DNA from: Burkholderia sp. Nafp2/4-1b
GTDB lineage: Bacteria; Pseudomonadota; Gammaproteobacteria; Burkholderiales; Burkholderiaceae
Direction: 5' to 3'
Length of the DNA stretch: 64,000 nt
Assembly (NCBI RefSeq): GCF_003635165.1
Contig: NZ_ML058610.1
Span: 167,813-231,812, forward strand
Made by a program: the position numbers and the translations under genes. The notes below the pieces were generated by a model. It worked only from the letters and a program-made list of their open reading frames with translations, made no database searches and was not told the origin of the DNA. Below, one piece after another: positions 39,421-48,430 of this stretch (position 1 is the first letter of the stretch; the number at the start of each line of letters is the position of its first letter).

Positions 39421-40101
39421 ATGAATGCGCTGACCGATGCCCTCCGCGAGCGGCCCGCCGCGTCGACGCCCAGCCTCGCCGACCGCGCGTACGCGCTGAT
39501 CCAGCGCGACATCATCACGATGCGCCTGAAGCCCGGCGCCGCGCTCAACGAAGCCGACCTCGTCACCCGCACCGGCATCGGCCGCACGCCGGTCCATCAG
39601 GCCGTGCACCGGCTGGTGCTCGAAGGGCTGCTGTCGGTGATGCCGCGCAAGGGGCTGATGGTGCAGCCGCTGTCGCTCGACGACATCGTCGCGGTGATCG
39701 ACGTGCGCCGCGTCAACGAAGCGCATTGCGTCGAACTCGCCGCCCGTCATGCGACGCCCGACGATCTCGCGCGCATGGCCGTGCTGCTCGACGACGGCCA
39801 GGCCTGCGTCGACACGCACGATGTCGAGGGGATGATGGAGCTCGACCGCGCGTTCCATCAGGCGATCGCCGCGGCCGCGCGCAACGCGGTGCTCGCGGAG
39901 ATCCTGCGCGCGCTGCACGAGCGCTCACTGCGTTTCTGGTTCGTCACGCTGTCCGAACCGCACCACCTGTCCGACGTCCAGCGCGAACACCGCGAACTGT
40001 TCGAGCGACTGTCGGCGCGCGACGCTGCCGGTGCGCGCGCGGCCGTCGAACGTCATATCGATTCGTTTCGCGCCACGCTGATCCAACATCTTCGCTCCTG
40101 A
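39421..40101 (+). CDS. GntR family transcriptional regulator (FCD subfamily)
   Basis: A 226-residue regulator. The winged-helix domain covers residues 15-85 (LADRAYALIQRDIITMRLKPGAALNEADLVTRTGIGRTPVHQAVHRL) and the all-helical FCD ligand domain residues 90-220 with metal/ligand residues in ELDRAFHQAIAAAARN and REHRELFERL. The start at 39421 (MNALTDALRE) was chosen because the frame upstream is non-coding in character. Seven bases separate it from the amidase gene, so the pair is an operon, and the amidase is its likely target. Confidence 0.88.
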   Translation: MNALTDALRERPAASTPSLADRAYALIQRDIITMRLKPGAALNEADLVTRTGIGRTPVHQAVHRLVLEGLLSVMPRKGLMVQPLSLDDIVAVIDVRRVNEAHCVELAARHATPDDLARMAVLLDDGQACVDTHDVEGMMELDRAFHQAIAAAARNAVLAEILRALHERSLRFWFVTLSEPHHLSDVQREHRELFERLSARDAAGARAAVERHIDSFRATLIQHLRS

Positions 40102-40108
40102 GCCGCTC

Positions 40109-41485
40109 ATGACCACTTTCACGCCGTTCCCTCCGCTCGCCCAGCTCGCCGCCGACCTCGCCGCCGGCCGCACCACGAGCCGCGCGCTCGTCGACGTCGC
40201 GCTCGACCGGATCGCCGATCCGTCGGGCCAGGGTGCCGTCGTCTTCACCGAAGTCGACGCCGACAACGCGCGCGCGGCCGCCGACGCGCACGATCGCCTG
40301 CGTGCCGCGGGCACCGTGCTGTCGCCGCTTGCGGGCATCCCTGTGTCGGTCAAGGACCTGTTCGACGTCGCGGGCCAGGTGACGCGCGCCGGCTCGCGCG
40401 TGCTCGACGACGCGCCGCCCGCACAAACCGACGCGGTCGCCGTCGCGCGGCTCAAGCGCGCGGGCGCGGTGCTGATCGGCCGCACCAACATGAGCGAGTT
40501 CGCGTTCTCGGGGCTCGGCCTGAATCCGCACTTCGGCACGCCGCGCTCGCCGTATCGCCGCGACGTGCCGGGCGATGCGCGCATTGCCGGCGGCTCGTCG
40601 TCCGGCGCGGCCGCGTCCGTCGCCGACGGGATGGCGGCCGTCGCGCTCGGCACCGACACCGGCGGCTCGATCCGCATTCCGGCCGCGCTGTGCGGGCTCA
40701 CGGGCTTCAAGCCGACCGCGAGCCGGATCCCGACGCAAGGCGGCGTGCCGCTGTCGACGACGCTCGACTCGTTCGGCCCGATCGGCCTGACGGTCGCGTG
40801 CTGCGCGCTCGTCGACCGGATGCTCGCGGGCCTCGAACCGCACGTTCCGGCCGCGCGGCCGCTCGAAGGCGTGCGGCTCGGCGTGCTGACCAACTATGTG
40901 ACGGACGGCGTCGATGCCGACGTGGCCGCCGCGCTCGACGCAGCGCTGAAGCATCTCGAAGCGGCAGGCGCGATCGTCACGGAAGTGCGCTTTTCCGCGC
41001 TCGACCGGCTGCCGGACGTCAACCGCTTCGGCTTCTCGCCGATCGAGGCGTACGCGTGGCATCGGCCCCTGCTCGCGCAGCATCGCGACCAATACGATCC
41101 GCGCGTGCTGTCGCGCATCCTGAAGGGCGAGCCGGCGAGCGCGGCCGACTATCTGGACCTGCTCGCCGCCCGCCAGGCCATGCTCGATGAAGCGGCGCAC
41201 ACGGTGTGGTCGCGCTTTGACGCGCTCGTCGCGCCGACGGTGCCCGTCGTGCCGCCGCGCATCGCCGAACTCGAAACGGACGACGCCGCGTTCACACGCA
41301 CCAATGCGCTGATCCTGCGCAACCCGAGCGCGTTCAATTTCCTCGATGCGTGCGCGCTGTCGCTGCCGTGCCATCCGCGCGACGCGGCGCCGGTCGGCCT
41401 GATGCTCGCGGCCGCGCCGCATCGCGACGATGCGCTGCTGGCGATCGGCCAGGCAGTCGAAGCCGTGCTGAACACTATCCGGTGA
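40109..41485 (+). CDS. Amidase signature family hydrolase
   Basis: A 458-residue amidase. The Ser-cisSer-Lys triad is visible: K82 (VSVKDLFDVAG), S163 (IAGGSSSG) and S187 (DTGGSIRIPA), with the same 24-residue Ser-Ser spacing as fatty acid amide hydrolase. Substrate is not determined by sequence; the co-transcribed GntR regulator and the divergent gamma-glutamyl hydrolase hint at amide or amino acid catabolism. It is not GatA, since the Gat partner genes are absent. Confidence 0.88.
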   Translation: MTTFTPFPPLAQLAADLAAGRTTSRALVDVALDRIADPSGQGAVVFTEVDADNARAAADAHDRLRAAGTVLSPLAGIPVSVKDLFDVAGQVTRAGSRVLDDAPPAQTDAVAVARLKRAGAVLIGRTNMSEFAFSGLGLNPHFGTPRSPYRRDVPGDARIAGGSSSGAAASVADGMAAVALGTDTGGSIRIPAALCGLTGFKPTASRIPTQGGVPLSTTLDSFGPIGLTVACCALVDRMLAGLEPHVPAARPLEGVRLGVLTNYVTDGVDADVAAALDAALKHLEAAGAIVTEVRFSALDRLPDVNRFGFSPIEAYAWHRPLLAQHRDQYDPRVLSRILKGEPASAADYLDLLAARQAMLDEAAHTVWSRFDALVAPTVPVVPPRIAELETDDAAFTRTNALILRNPSAFNFLDACALSLPCHPRDAAPVGLMLAAAPHRDDALLAIGQAVEAVLNTIR

Positions 41486-41561
41486 CCGGGCGCTCCGCAT
41501 GACGGCGGGCCGATGGAGCCGATATAGCGGCTGCGGCCGGGTGCCGCACCCGCGCTGTCAG

Positions 41562-41589
41562 TTTCGTGCCAGATCGTTCGCGCTAAAAT
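41562..41589 (+). promoter_or_regulatory. Possible dsbB promoter
   Basis: TTTCGT (41562-41567), a 16-nt spacer and TAAAAT (41584-41589), about 47 bp before dsbB. A moderate match. Confidence 0.3.
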
Positions 41590-41635
41590 CGCGCGATTGT
41601 TTATCGGACCGACCAACGACAGGAACCCCGCCGAC

Positions 41636-42148
41636 ATGAACGACTCCACGCTCGCCCTCCGCCGTGAACACCGCCTGCTGATGCTGCTTGGCTGGGTGTG
41701 CATCGCCCTGCTGGCCGGCGCGCTCTACCTGCAGTACGTGAAGAACGAAGATCCGTGCCCGCTCTGCATCATCCAGCGCTACTTCTTCGTGGCGATCGGC
41801 ATCTTCGCGTTCCTCGCGGCCGGGATACGCAACTGGCGCGGCATCTGGGTGCTCGAGCTGCTGATCGCGATCGCCGCGGCCGGCGGCGTCGGCACCGCCG
41901 CGCGCCACCTGTCGATCCAGATGAATCCGGGCTTCAGCTGCGGCTTCGACACGCTGCAGCCGATCGTCGACAGCCTGCCGCCCGCGCAATGGTTCCCCGG
42001 CATGTTCAAGGTCGCCGGCCTGTGCGAGACGGTCTACCCGCCGATCTTCGGCATTCTGCTGCCGGGCTGGGCGCTGATCGGCTTCGCCGTGATCCTGGTT
42101 GCCGTCGCATCGAGCCTCTGGCGCCATCGCCGCAAGCTGGCAGGCTGA
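41636..42148 (+). CDS. dsbB: Disulfide bond formation protein B
   Basis: A 170-residue inner-membrane protein with four helices that reoxidises DsbA using quinone. The first periplasmic Cys pair is in [13 protein letters not shown] and the second pair is C of FSCGFD and [13 protein letters not shown] keeps the quinone-contact Arg. The start at 41636 ([10 protein letters not shown]) was preferred; an upstream TTG frame adds 13 residues. It is alone between the amidase and the xdhC region. Confidence 0.95.
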   Translation: MNDSTLALRREHRLLMLLGWVCIALLAGALYLQYVKNEDPCPLCIIQRYFFVAIGIFAFLAAGIRNWRGIWVLELLIAIAAAGGVGTAARHLSIQMNPGFSCGFDTLQPIVDSLPPAQWFPGMFKVAGLCETVYPPIFGILLPGWALIGFAVILVAVASSLWRHRRKLAG

Positions 42149-42785
42149 CCGGGGACGCCGCGCGGTCCGGCCGACCGGACGCGGCCGCGTGATCGCCCGG
42201 CCGGCCTGGAGCCAGCACCGCCGTGCGGCCGCACCGTGCCGGCCGCGCGTAAACACCTACCCTCGCACCTACCGTCGCACTACCGTCGCACTACCGTCGC
42301 CGCCGCCCGGTTTGCCGGGCGAACGCGCATCGCGCGACATCGCACGCACGCCCGGCCCCACGTGCGTTTCGGCCCGGTGCACACGCATCCCCGCCCCGAT
42401 TCCGCGCGGCGGGCCTATGATCGACATGATCGCCGCCTGATAGTCCGGATCACCGCCCGACGATGTTTCCGTCGCGTTGCGGTGCTATCTTCGCGACTGG
42501 ATGGCGATCTACGTGCGCGAGGCCAGGCGGTCTCACCTCCTGCGTAACGCGCGCCCGATCCGCAATGTCGACTGGATTCATCATGACAACGCAAACCATC
42601 CGCACCCGTCACCCTCATGGCGTCCGCACGTCCCGCGGCGTCGTTCGCGCGCGCCCTCGGCGCACTGCCGCCGCACCGGCTCCGTCGTGCGGCCGGCCCG
42701 CCCCGCTCCCGTCCGTCCTCGTTGCCGCCGCGCCCGCCAGCCTGCGCCGCGCGTCGCGCCGCGTCGTCCCGAACGGAGCGTGCTG
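42149..42785. other. Non-coding region (637 bp) before xdhC
   Basis: I see no supported gene. A short tandem repeat occupies 42255-42300 and an Arg/Pro-rich open frame leading into xdhC looks like a random GC-rich frame. The region from about 42447 may hold the xdhC promoter, but no clear -35/-10 pair is seen. Confidence 0.5.
42255..42300. repeat. Short tandem repeat (11-12 bp unit, four copies)
   Basis: Units ACCTACCCTCGC, ACCTACCGTCGC, ACTACCGTCGC, ACTACCGTCGC follow each other in intergenic DNA between dsbB and xdhC. Confidence 0.85.
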
Positions 42786-43802
42786 ATGGAAGCCTGGCTC
42801 GGCGATCTGCAGCAACTGCTTGCGCACGGTGAAGCGGCCGTGCTCGTGACGGTCGCGCATACCGACGGCTCCGCGCCGCGCGAGGCCGGCACCAAGATGC
42901 TCGTCACGCGCGACACGGCCCGCCATACGATCGGCGGCGGTCATCTGGAATGGAAGGCGATCGAGATCGCGCGGCATCTGCTGAAGGACGGCGCGCACGT
43001 GACGCACGCACGCCGGCTCGAACGGCTCGCGCTCGGCCCGAGCCTCGGCCAGTGCTGCGGCGGCGCGGTCGTGCTCGCGTTCGAGCGGCTCGACGTCGGC
43101 GACCTCGGCTGGATCATGTCGCTCGCGAAGCGCGTCGCGGCCGGCGCCGCGACCGTGCGTAGCGTATCATTCGGCCCCTCGCCGGGTGCGCCGCTGCTGA
43201 GCGAGCCCGAATCGCCCGACGCGCGCGCCGATTGCCTGCTGTGGGAAACCGGCGGTGTGTCGCTGCTGACCGAGACGATCGCGCCGTATGCGTTCCCCGT
43301 CATGCTGTTCGGCGCGGGACACATCGGCACCGCGCTCGTGAAGGTGCTGGCGACGCTGCCGTGCCAGGTGCGCTGGATCGACGGGCCCGATGCGGTGTTC
43401 CCGCCGGCCGACGCGCTCGCCGGGATCGGCAACCTCGCGATCGACGCGCTGGCCAACCCGGCCGATGCCGTCGACACGGCACCGCCGCACGCGTACTTTG
43501 TCGTGATGACGCACGACCACGCACTCGATTTCGTGCTGGCCGAGCGCATCCTGCGGCGCGGCGACTACGCGTACTTCGGGATGACCGGCTCACGCACCAA
43601 GCGCGTGCAGTTCGATCATCGGCTGGCAGCGATCGGCATCGACCCGGCCCAGGTCGCGCGAATGCACTGCCCGATCGGCGTCGAAGGCATCATCGACAAG
43701 GCGCCCGAAGTGATTGCGATCTCGGTGGCCGCGCAGTTGCTGCAGGCCGTCGAAGCGAACGCGAACGCGAACGCGCCCGCGCAAGCCTCCTCTACTTTCT
43801 GA
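42786..43802 (+). CDS. xdhC: Xanthine dehydrogenase accessory protein XdhC
   Basis: A 338-residue factor that inserts sulfurated molybdenum cofactor into xanthine dehydrogenase. The N-terminal CoxI domain is marked by VTVAHTDGSAPREAGTKMLV and the Cys in LGQCCGGAV; the C-terminal Rossmann domain has VMLFGAGHIGTALVKVL and YFGMTGSRTKR. The ATG at 42786 has GGAG 7 nt upstream. The xdhA/xdhB structural genes are not in the window. It is followed within 18 bp by the deaminase gene. Confidence 0.94.
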   Translation: MEAWLGDLQQLLAHGEAAVLVTVAHTDGSAPREAGTKMLVTRDTARHTIGGGHLEWKAIEIARHLLKDGAHVTHARRLERLALGPSLGQCCGGAVVLAFERLDVGDLGWIMSLAKRVAAGAATVRSVSFGPSPGAPLLSEPESPDARADCLLWETGGVSLLTETIAPYAFPVMLFGAGHIGTALVKVLATLPCQVRWIDGPDAVFPPADALAGIGNLAIDALANPADAVDTAPPHAYFVVMTHDHALDFVLAERILRRGDYAYFGMTGSRTKRVQFDHRLAAIGIDPAQVARMHCPIGVEGIIDKAPEVIAISVAAQLLQAVEANANANAPAQASSTF

Positions 43803-44846
<1,044 letters not shown>

Positions 44847-45286
44847 CGGCCGGCACCGAGGTTCGCTAGACAGATGAAACACCGCAACGACTTCCGCTTC
44901 GCGGCTATCGGTTCGGCCGTGCGCCGCGCCGGCCGCATGCGCGCGCCGAGCGCGCATGCCGGCCTCGCGGCCGTCGTACGCGTGGCCACGGCGTCGTGGG
45001 CCGGCACGCGCCGAAGCGTGTCGTTGCGGCTCGTCATGCAGCTCGCTACCGGGGCGGTCGTCGCGATGGATGTCGAGCTTGCCATCGCACTCGCGGCGCA
45101 GTCCGCCGCCAGCCCGGCGTTCGCAGCCGCAGCAGCCGCACTCGCGTGCGCAATCGCAGTCCGCGGCGCCCCTGCGTTCGCGGTTCGCCGCATCGCGCAT
45201 GCACGGGCAGCGCCCGCCATCCCGCCGCCCGCATGGCTCCGACCGTTTTCTTCTGTTCGCCTTACCTTGATGCAGGACCATTCGTC
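44847..45286. other. 440-bp gap between the adenine deaminase gene and guaD
   Basis: No conserved gene. One open frame (44874-45290) fills it, see the separate entry. No terminator hairpin with a T-run was found. Confidence 0.5.
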
Positions 45287-45290
45287 ATGA
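44874..45290 (+). CDS. Possible small hypothetical protein upstream of guaD
   Basis: A 138-residue open frame, Ala/Arg-rich, starting ATG 44874 with CGCTAGACAG upstream (no good ribosome site) and overlapping the guaD start by four bases (ATGA). A hydrophobic stretch of Ala (around residues 70-95) could be a membrane helix. High-GC DNA yields such frames by chance, so reality is doubtful. Confidence 0.25.
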   Translation: MKHRNDFRFAAIGSAVRRAGRMRAPSAHAGLAAVVRVATASWAGTRRSVSLRLVMQLATGAVVAMDVELAIALAAQSAASPAFAAAAAALACAIAVRGAPAFAVRRIAHARAAPAIPPPAWLRPFSSVRLTLMQDHSS

Positions 45291-46609
45291 CGCAAACCGC
45301 TTTCCGTTCCCAGCTGCTGACCTTCAACGGCGACCCGGCGCAATCGAGCCAGGCCGCGAACTACGAGACCGACGGCCTGTTGATCGTCGACGACGGCAAG
45401 GTCGTCGCGGCCGGCCCGCATGCGCGGCTCGCCGCGACGCTCGCGCCCGATGCGGTCGTCCACGACCTGCGCGACAAGCTGATCGTGCCCGGCTTCATCG
45501 ACACGCACATCCACTACCCGCAGACGGACATGATCGCGTCGCCGGCCCCTGGCCTGCTGCCGTGGCTCGACAAGTACACGTTCCCGACCGAGCGCCAGTT
45601 CGGCGATCCGGAACATGCGCGCGAAGTCGCCGACTTCTTCGTCGACGAACTGCTCGCGTGCGGCACGACGAGCGCGCTCGTCTACTGCACCGTGCACAAG
45701 GAGTCGGCCGATGCGCTGTTCGCGGCGAGCGACGCACGCGACCTGCGGATGATCGCGGGCAAGGTGCTGATGGACCGCAACTGCCCCGAGTTCCTGCGCG
45801 ACACCGCGCAATCGGGCTACGACGACAGCGCCGAGCTGATCGACCGCTGGCACGGCAACGGCCGCCAGCTGTACGCGCTCACGCCGCGCTTCGCGCCGAC
45901 GTCCACCGAAGCGCAGCTCGAAGCGTGCGGCGAACTCGCGCGCCGCCATCCGGACGTATTCGTGCAGAGCCACGTCGCGGAAAACGTCGATGAAGTGAAA
46001 TGGGTCGCCGAGCTGTTCCCCGGCCACCGAAGCTACCTGGACATCTACGATCGCTACGGGCTGCTGCGTCCGCGCGCGGTGTACGGCCACTGCATCCATC
46101 TCGACGACGAAGACCGCCGCCGGATGGCCGAGACGCGCACCGTCGTCGCGCACTGCCCGACGTCGAACTTCTTCCTCGGCAGCGGGCTGTTCGATTTCGA
46201 CAAGGCCGGCGAATACGACGTGCCCGTCACGCTCGCCACCGACGTCGGCGGCGGCACGTCGTTCTCGATGCTGCAGACGATGAACGAGGCGCACAAGGTC
46301 GCCCGGCTGTCCGGCCACCACCTGACCGCGACGCGGATGTTCTGGCTCGCGACGGCCGGCGCCGCCCAGGCGCTCGATCTCGCCGACACGGTCGGCACGC
46401 TCGCGCCGCGCACCGAAGCCGACTTCGTCGTGCTCGACCCGCAGGCCACGCCGCTGCTCGCGCGCCGCACGAAACGCGCGGATTCGCTCGAGGAGCTGCT
46501 GTTCGCGTTCGCGCTGCTCGGCGACGACCGTGCCGTGTATCGCACGTACGCAGCCGGCCGGCTCGTGCACGAGCGCGGCGCCGCACGCCGCGCTGCCGCC
46601 GCCGCGTAA
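45287..46609 (+). CDS. guaD: Guanine deaminase
   Basis: A 440-residue amidohydrolase converting guanine to xanthine. The zinc site includes PGFIDTHIHYPQTDMIASP, HVAENVDEVKWV, YGHCIHLDDEDRRRM and ATDVGGGTSFSML. The length and motifs match the GuaD family of Proteobacteria. The start ATG at 45287 is in the usual place (MTQTAFRSQLL). With the upstream deaminase and xdhC it forms a purine-salvage/degradation group. A perfect hairpin follows at 46631-46664. Confidence 0.95.
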   Translation: MTQTAFRSQLLTFNGDPAQSSQAANYETDGLLIVDDGKVVAAGPHARLAATLAPDAVVHDLRDKLIVPGFIDTHIHYPQTDMIASPAPGLLPWLDKYTFPTERQFGDPEHAREVADFFVDELLACGTTSALVYCTVHKESADALFAASDARDLRMIAGKVLMDRNCPEFLRDTAQSGYDDSAELIDRWHGNGRQLYALTPRFAPTSTEAQLEACGELARRHPDVFVQSHVAENVDEVKWVAELFPGHRSYLDIYDRYGLLRPRAVYGHCIHLDDEDRRRMAETRTVVAHCPTSNFFLGSGLFDFDKAGEYDVPVTLATDVGGGTSFSMLQTMNEAHKVARLSGHHLTATRMFWLATAGAAQALDLADTVGTLAPRTEADFVVLDPQATPLLARRTKRADSLEELLFAFALLGDDRAVYRTYAAGRLVHERGAARRAAAAA

Positions 46610-46630
46610 CGCACACGCGTTTGCCCCTCC

Positions 46631-46664
46631 GGTTGCGGCGTGCGCAGCGACGCACGCCGCAACC
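46631..46664. terminator. Perfect hairpin after guaD
   Basis: A 14-bp stem (46631-46644 with 46651-46664), loop CAGCGA, no T-run. It probably insulates guaD from the riboswitch transcript. Confidence 0.5.
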
Positions 46665-46699
46665 GCCGGATTCGCCGCCGCGCGCGCCATGCGCCGTGC

Positions 46700-46705
46700 T
46701 AGAAT
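46700..46705 (+). promoter_or_regulatory. -10 element upstream of the Mn riboswitch
   Basis: TAGAAT at 46700-46705, 7-10 nt before the aptamer. No clear -35 is present. Confidence 0.4.
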
Positions 46706-46711
46706 TCGCCG

Positions 46712-46921
46712 CTCATTGGGGAGTAGCCGCTCCGCTCGATGTCCCGCGCCCACGGCGCGCATCGTGACGGAGGCGTCCGTCAACAGACTTGGCCGTTCGG
46801 CCATGGCGGACGCAGCCACCGAGGCCTGGCGAGACCGATGGTTCACTGCGCGCCGCATCAGGGCCCGGCGCGCGGCGGATCGTCGCTCGCACGCACAACA
46901 ACGGCCCGTGGAACCCCATAC
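46712..46921 (+). promoter_or_regulatory. Probable yybP-ykoY (manganese) riboswitch leader
   Basis: The leader contains TTGGGGAGTAGCC (46716-46728) and, 100 nt on, CCTGGCGAGACCGATGG (46825-46841), the two conserved blocks of the yybP-ykoY class, with GTCAACAGACTTGGCC between. P1 can form between CATTGG (46714-46719) and CCGATG (46835-46840). GGTTCAC (46840-46846) is complementary, with one bulged G, to GTGGAACC (46908-46915), which holds the ribosome site. Mn-bound P1 should free the site (inference). The gene below is a manganese exporter family member. Confidence 0.8.
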
Positions 46922-47494
46922 GTGTCTCAAGCCTTCCTGATCTCCACCGGCGCCGTCGCCCTCGCTGAAATCGGCGACAAGACCCAACTGCTGTCCCTCG
47001 TGCTGGCCGCGCGCTATCGCAAGCCCGTGCCGATCATTCTCGGCGTGCTCGTCGCGACGCTCGTGAATCACGGTTTCGCCGGTGCGCTCGGCGAATGGCT
47101 CGGTGTGCTCGTCACGCCGTCGATCATGCGCTGGGCGCTCGCGTTCTCGTTCATCGCGATGGGGCTGTGGATCCTGGTGCCGGACAAGCTCGACGAAGAC
47201 GAAGCGAAGGCGAACCGCTCGCGGCTCGGTGTGTTCGGCGCGACGCTCGTGGCGTTCTTCCTCGCGGAAATGGGCGACAAGACGCAGATCGCGACCGTCG
47301 CGCTGGCCGCGCGCTTCCAGGACTACATCGGGGTGGTGGCCGGCACGACGTTCGGAATGATGCTCGCGAACGTGCCGGCGATCCTGCTGGGCGACCGCTT
47401 CGCGCATCGCCTGCCGACGAAGCTGGTGCACGGCATCGCGGCCGTGCTGTTCGTCGTGCTGGGCGCGCTGGCGCTGTTGGGCGTCGGGGTGTGA
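46922..47494 (+). CDS. mneA: UPF0016/TMEM165 family manganese exporter (MneA type)
   Basis: A 190-residue inner-membrane protein with six helices in two repeats, each bearing the signature E-x-G-D-K-T-Q: ALAEIGDKTQLLSL near residue 15 and FLAEMGDKTQIATV near residue 113. Members export Mn2+ in Vibrio and others. The start is GTG at 46922 (MSQAFLISTG); GGA lies 9 nt upstream and is masked by the proposed riboswitch helix. Regulation by manganese via the leader is a strong inference. Confidence 0.9.
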   Translation: MSQAFLISTGAVALAEIGDKTQLLSLVLAARYRKPVPIILGVLVATLVNHGFAGALGEWLGVLVTPSIMRWALAFSFIAMGLWILVPDKLDEDEAKANRSRLGVFGATLVAFFLAEMGDKTQIATVALAARFQDYIGVVAGTTFGMMLANVPAILLGDRFAHRLPTKLVHGIAAVLFVVLGALALLGVGV

Positions 47495-47556
47495 CGCACG
47501 CTTGACGCACGCAGCCAAACGGCGCGGCCGGGCGGCCGCGCGGTATCGCTATTGGA

Positions 47557-48243
47557 TTACTTCGTGAGCGCCGCGCCCGATGCCGGCGCCGCCGGCACCG
47601 CGCGCTCGTTGGCGGCCGGCGGTGCGGCCGGCCCGCCGCGCTTGTCGACCGGCAGCCGCACCGTGCGAATCGCGCCGTTCGCCAGCGGGAAATCGGCGAG
47701 CGCGCTGCGCGCGAGGAACGGCATCGCGTACAGCAGCGCGCCGTTGTCGCCGGTCGTGCGCGCGGTCACGTTGTAGACCTCCTTGCCCGTCGCGCGCTCG
47801 GTGATCCGGATGCCGAGCGTGTAGTCGAACACCTGGTAGGTCTGCGCGACATAGCCGGCCGGCATCCCGCCCCACGGCCCGCCCCGCCAGTACGGCCCGG
47901 GCCCCATGAACCACGGGTCGTAGTAGACCGGCTGCGGCACCGTCACGAGATCGCTGCCGACACCGTACGTCAGCCCGACCAGATAGCGCGCCTGCGCGGC
48001 CGGCACCTGGCGAAACGCGTACGCAGACAATTCGTTCGCGACGATCGGCTCGTAGGTCGACTGCTCGATGCTGTGCTTCTGCGCATCGCTGCGCGTGAAG
48101 GCGTAAGTGCGTGTCGCGTCGCTGCCGCTCCAGTCGGAGAAGGCCGTGACCTGCGTCGTCACGTAACTGGTGCAGCCCGCCAGCAGCGCCACGCACAGCA
48201 CCGCCACCCAGCCCGCACCGCGTTGTATCCATTCGCGTTTCAT
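47557..48243 (-). CDS. DUF4136 lipoprotein
   Basis: A 228-residue outer-membrane-type lipoprotein of unknown function. The signal peptide ends with a lipobox LLAGC (Cys about residue 25). YEPIVANELSAYAFRQVP and RYLVGLTYGVG are typical of DUF4136; the WFMGPGPYWRGGPWGGMPAGY stretch is the Gly/Tyr loop common in it. GAGGA lies 5 nt before the ATG. The C-terminal 30 residues are Ala/Pro-rich. It is convergent with the Mn exporter. Confidence 0.87.
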   Translation of the reverse strand: MKREWIQRGAGWVAVLCVALLAGCTSYVTTQVTAFSDWSGSDATRTYAFTRSDAQKHSIEQSTYEPIVANELSAYAFRQVPAAQARYLVGLTYGVGSDLVTVPQPVYYDPWFMGPGPYWRGGPWGGMPAGYVAQTYQVFDYTLGIRITERATGKEVYNVTARTTGDNGALLYAMPFLARSALADFPLANGAIRTVRLPVDKRGGPAAPPAANERAVPAAPASGAALTK

Positions 48244-48430
48244 GTCGATCCTCGTCGATCCGTCACCCGTTCGTCGCACCGCGCGAAGCGCACGGGATGC
48301 CGATAATACGCGGACTCCCGGAACCGGTAAAAAGTTCGCGGCGGCACGCGGCCGCAAGCCTTTGTACAATGGCCCGGTTCGCCCGGCCCGCGCTGCGGGC
48401 CCGATCCCCACTCCACCGACCTCGACGACC

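Noticed and set aside
42463..42786. Arg/Pro-rich 107-residue frame before xdhC
   Set aside because: No ribosome site and random composition of GC-rich DNA.
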